NCBI GenBank assembly: GCA_015680685.1 | Contig: MNCI01014774.1 | Coordinates: forward strand, 1,208,218 to 1,229,862 | Source of the DNA: Gnetum montanum | Lineage: Eukaryota > Streptophyta > Gnetopsida > Gnetales > Gnetaceae | DNA length: 21,645 bases | Direction: 5' to 3' | Part shown: one piece after another, positions 19,140-21,645 of the stretch | How the letters are laid out: every line of letters starts with the position of its first letter | Position numbering within the stretch: position 1 is the stretch's first letter | Program-made: the position numbers and the translations under genes | Notes under the pieces: generated by a model | The model's input: the letters and a program-made list of their open reading frames with translations, nothing else | The model's database searches: none | Told to the model about the DNA's origin: nothing

Positions 19140-19960
19140 GATGCCAAAATGGTTGGACCACCAGAAGAAACAAAAATTTCTTCACCAAGTAAAACACTTC
19201 ACGGAGATTAATGAACATCTCTATAAGGTGTGCATTGATGGTCTGGTTCATTGGTGTATCAATGATGTTGATCAACTATGTGTTTTCTAGGATGCTCATG
19301 AGGATCCTTGTGGGGGCCACTATGTTGAGAGATGCATGGTCATTAAAATCCTAATGGCAAGGTATTATTGGCCAACAATTTTTAAGGATGCCCACCAATC
19401 TATCTACTTTTTGTGAATGTTGTCAATGAGATGGTGACAGTACTACTTAAATGGAGGAACATTAATAGTGGATTCAACCACTAGAACCCTTCAACATCTG
19501 GGGCATTAACTTCATGGGTCCCATCACACCTATGTCAAATGGAAAGGCATACATCATAGTCACTGTTAACTATTGTATGAAATGGGTAGAAGCAACAACC
19601 ATCACTGACTGTACATCTTCTACTATTGCTTGATTTGTACAATAGAATGTTGCAAATAGGTTTGGTATGCCACATGTATTAATTTTTGATAATGAAACCC
19701 ACTTTATAGGCACTACCTTTCAGAAGATTATGCAATGCTTGGGGGTTGAACATAACTAACAACATCATACCATCCCCAAGCCAACGACCAAATTGAGGTC
19801 ACAAATAGGGAAATCACTAAGATCCTAACTAGAACAATTAGCAAATATAGGAGAGACTAGAGCACAAAACTTAATGATGCCCTTTGAGCCTACCACAAAA
19901 TATGGAAACTTCCTATAGGCTACTCTCCATATGAGCTAGTGTACAGAAAATTACAAACTC
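19140..19960 (+). pseudogene. Element B integrase, decayed
   Basis: MPKWLDHQKKQKFLHQVKHF and DAHEDPCGGHY carry the His pair of the N-terminal zinc-binding domain; the Cys pair is eroded. In the core, the first catalytic Asp is Asn (AAC at 19568-19570), the second is intact (IFDNETHF, GAT at 19688-19690), and the Glu is intact (QIEVTN, GAG at 19795-19797) but lies in another frame because of a shift near 19755. YSPYELVYRKL ends the core. Loss of a different residue than in A shows independent decay. Confidence 0.88.
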
Positions 19961-20451
19961 TACCTATTCAATCTAAGCTTCGTACACTATCAATAGCCTA
20001 TGACCTTGACCTTGACTTAAGTCTAGCACAAAAAGAAAGATTAATGAATCTCAACTTACTAGATGAAAACTGATTGTTTGCCCTGTCATCTAACGAGTTG
20101 CACAAGGCATTTAACAAAAAGTGCCATGACCTTAGAATTAGGAAAGTCAAATTTGAACTGAAAGATAAGGTCCTCTTCTAGAACTCCATACATATACCTT
20201 AATGAACTTAGTTTAAGACGTTGTGGAAATGACCTTATATCATTTATGAAACTTTTTCTTCTTAGGTCATGTTGATTTACAAACCTGAGAGCCCGAACAA
20301 GAAGTAATTAGTCAACACACAACAATTCAAACCTTTCCACAAGCCTAAGCAAACCAGTGTAATGAACACCTCATTAGATGAACAACCATGCTCAATATTT
20401 TAGATATCCTCCTTTCAACTTAGTCATGGGAGAGATGGGCATCCATGCTAA
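19960..20451 (+). pseudogene. Element B pol C-terminal tail
   Basis: Sequence after the integrase core includes LAQKERLMNLNLLDEN, SSNELHKAFNKKCHDLRIRK and LIYKPESPNKK, ending GRDGHPC then TAA at 20449-20451. The same tail closes pol of element A. No chromodomain is recognised. Confidence 0.75.
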
Positions 20452-21645
20452 CTATATAAGCAGCTCCTTAGTTTTTCATCTTTTTATTTCACACGTTGTT
20501 ATTTTTACAACTTTTTGTTTTACGCATTCTTATATTATACCTTTTTTTTTGTTTTTACGTTATTAATTTTTTCCAATTTTTGTTTTATAACATCATTAGT
20601 ATGTTTTATTTTCTTAAATATTTTACAATTTCTTGTATAATTTTTGTTATTTTGATGTGATTTTATTATTGTGTTTTAATAGTAATATGCCTTATTGCCA
20701 ACTAGGTATGATGTGGTTTATTTAATGTGGGCATGTGCTATTTGATTATTTGATTGTTGGTGTTTGGATTCTAGTGTTGAATTCTATTACTAATAACTAG
20801 GACATGGTTTCTTTTTCATGAAATAGGCAGTGATTCCACAATATCTGCCCATCCATAAACTCTATGGTTTTCCTTGTTTTGGAATATGAGGTCCTTTTTT
20901 CATTAATATAACTTTAATGAACTTGTGACCTTGGCAGTTTTTAAACTTGGAAAGGATCCAAAGGTTTGAACAGGGTGTGACTTCAAGGGGACTCGGTACT
21001 CTTTGTGCCTTTCGACTTATTTGGGTGCATGTGTGTTTTCATGGATTACTTACCATTCATGTTGACCAATAACAGGAGGTTGAAAAAGTCTTTGCATGGT
21101 GTGGTTCCCATTCCAAAATTTAAAAATTAAAAAATAAATAAAAAATAAAAAAAATGATGGAAATTCAAAGCATATCCCTTAGACAAAATAACTGGGCTAC
21201 AAACACTAATTATGGAATAAGAAAGACATGTTACCCACGCTTGAAGTTCCCCTCTAACTAAGGCCCTTTATCACTTCTTGCTTGTCTTTTCTTCTTAAAT
21301 AAGAAATGGTGGTTGTTCTATGGGAGCACTCTTATGTCTTAAAGGGGTGGACCAGTCTTAGAGTGGTGATGTGAAGTTACTAAACATGACTGGTTTTGGT
21401 TTGGACTAAGGATGGATTTTATCAAGTCATTTAACCATAAAATTCACAAAGGACTTCATGTATGCTTAATCAGAAACTTCATTCCACTCTTTCTCTCATC
21501 CATCTATGCTTTCCATGCCTTACCTCATTGCCAATGTTCATGTTCTTGTTTGATGTCTTGGTTTGGTGTGTCAAAATTCTTAGGTAGTTTTTTCTAGGTT
21601 TTCATACTTACTTTCTGTAACCATTAATCACCCATCAAGCCCATA
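20452..21645 (+). other. Conserved noncoding spacer after pol, element B
   Basis: Alignable in inverted orientation with about 8955-7850 of element A up to the window end. It opens with an AT-rich tract (20470-20660), then blocks such as TTGACCAATAACAG, AAGTCTTTGCATGGTGTGG and GAAAGACATGTTACCCA. No long frame is kept in both copies, so it appears noncoding yet part of the family. Confidence 0.65.

Larger units (their letters stand above)
15705..21645 (+). mobile_element. Gypsy element B (Tat/Athila-like), plus strand, runs off window
   Basis: The order is LTR, gag remnant, protease, linker, RT, RNase H, integrase, C-terminal tail, conserved spacer. From about 17280 on it is homologous to element A in inverted orientation, roughly 80-85% identical by eye in a sampled integrase stretch. 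Stops, at least three frameshifts and substituted catalytic residues show it is inactive. By analogy with A, an extra ORF and a 3' LTR would be expected beyond 21645. Confidence 0.85.

Overview
This is repeat-derived nuclear DNA, almost certainly from a seed plant with a large, transposon-filled genome. The evidence is a plant-type L1 LINE (DUF4283-like plus CCHC ORF1, then an apurinic-type endonuclease ORF2) and two decayed Ty3/gypsy elements of the Tat/Athila kind. No host gene is recognisable. Species cannot be read from the sequence; a gymnosperm or another large-genome plant is a guess.

Layout. 1-~2310: 5' part of a LINE on the minus strand, CG-rich compared with the rest. 2206-2576: two tRNA-like relics, one looking like a SINE head between imperfect direct repeats. 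2577-3082: AT-rich, nothing recognised. 3083-~13426: gypsy element A on the minus strand, read right to left. It has pol (12309 to 8956, with an upstream partial tandem duplicate at 12458-13426), a long conserved noncoding spacer, an LTR-like internal promoter module (~7465-7546), an extra ~945-codon reading frame (7011 to 4174), a purine-tract motif and a 3' LTR (3924 to ~3083). ~13860-14640: array of degenerate hairpin-forming repeats. 14988-15704: assembly gap of Ns. 15705-21645: gypsy element B on the plus strand, same family as A. It has a partial 5' LTR, a small gag remnant, protease, RT, RNase H, integrase, and the same 3' spacer running off the window. A and B lie head to head, so about 4.3 kb (A ~7850-12060, B ~17280-21645) forms a long inverted repeat.

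Both gypsy copies are dead: many in-frame stops, several frameshifts, and catalytic substitutions that differ between the copies. The stops are mostly TAG/TAA where Gln or Trp is expected, which fits C-to-T decay of methylated DNA. The least ordinary item is the extra reading frame downstream of pol in element A: an N-terminal globular part resembling the 'putative plant transposon protein' domain, a long coiled-coil C-terminal half, and its own TATA module built like the LTR promoter.
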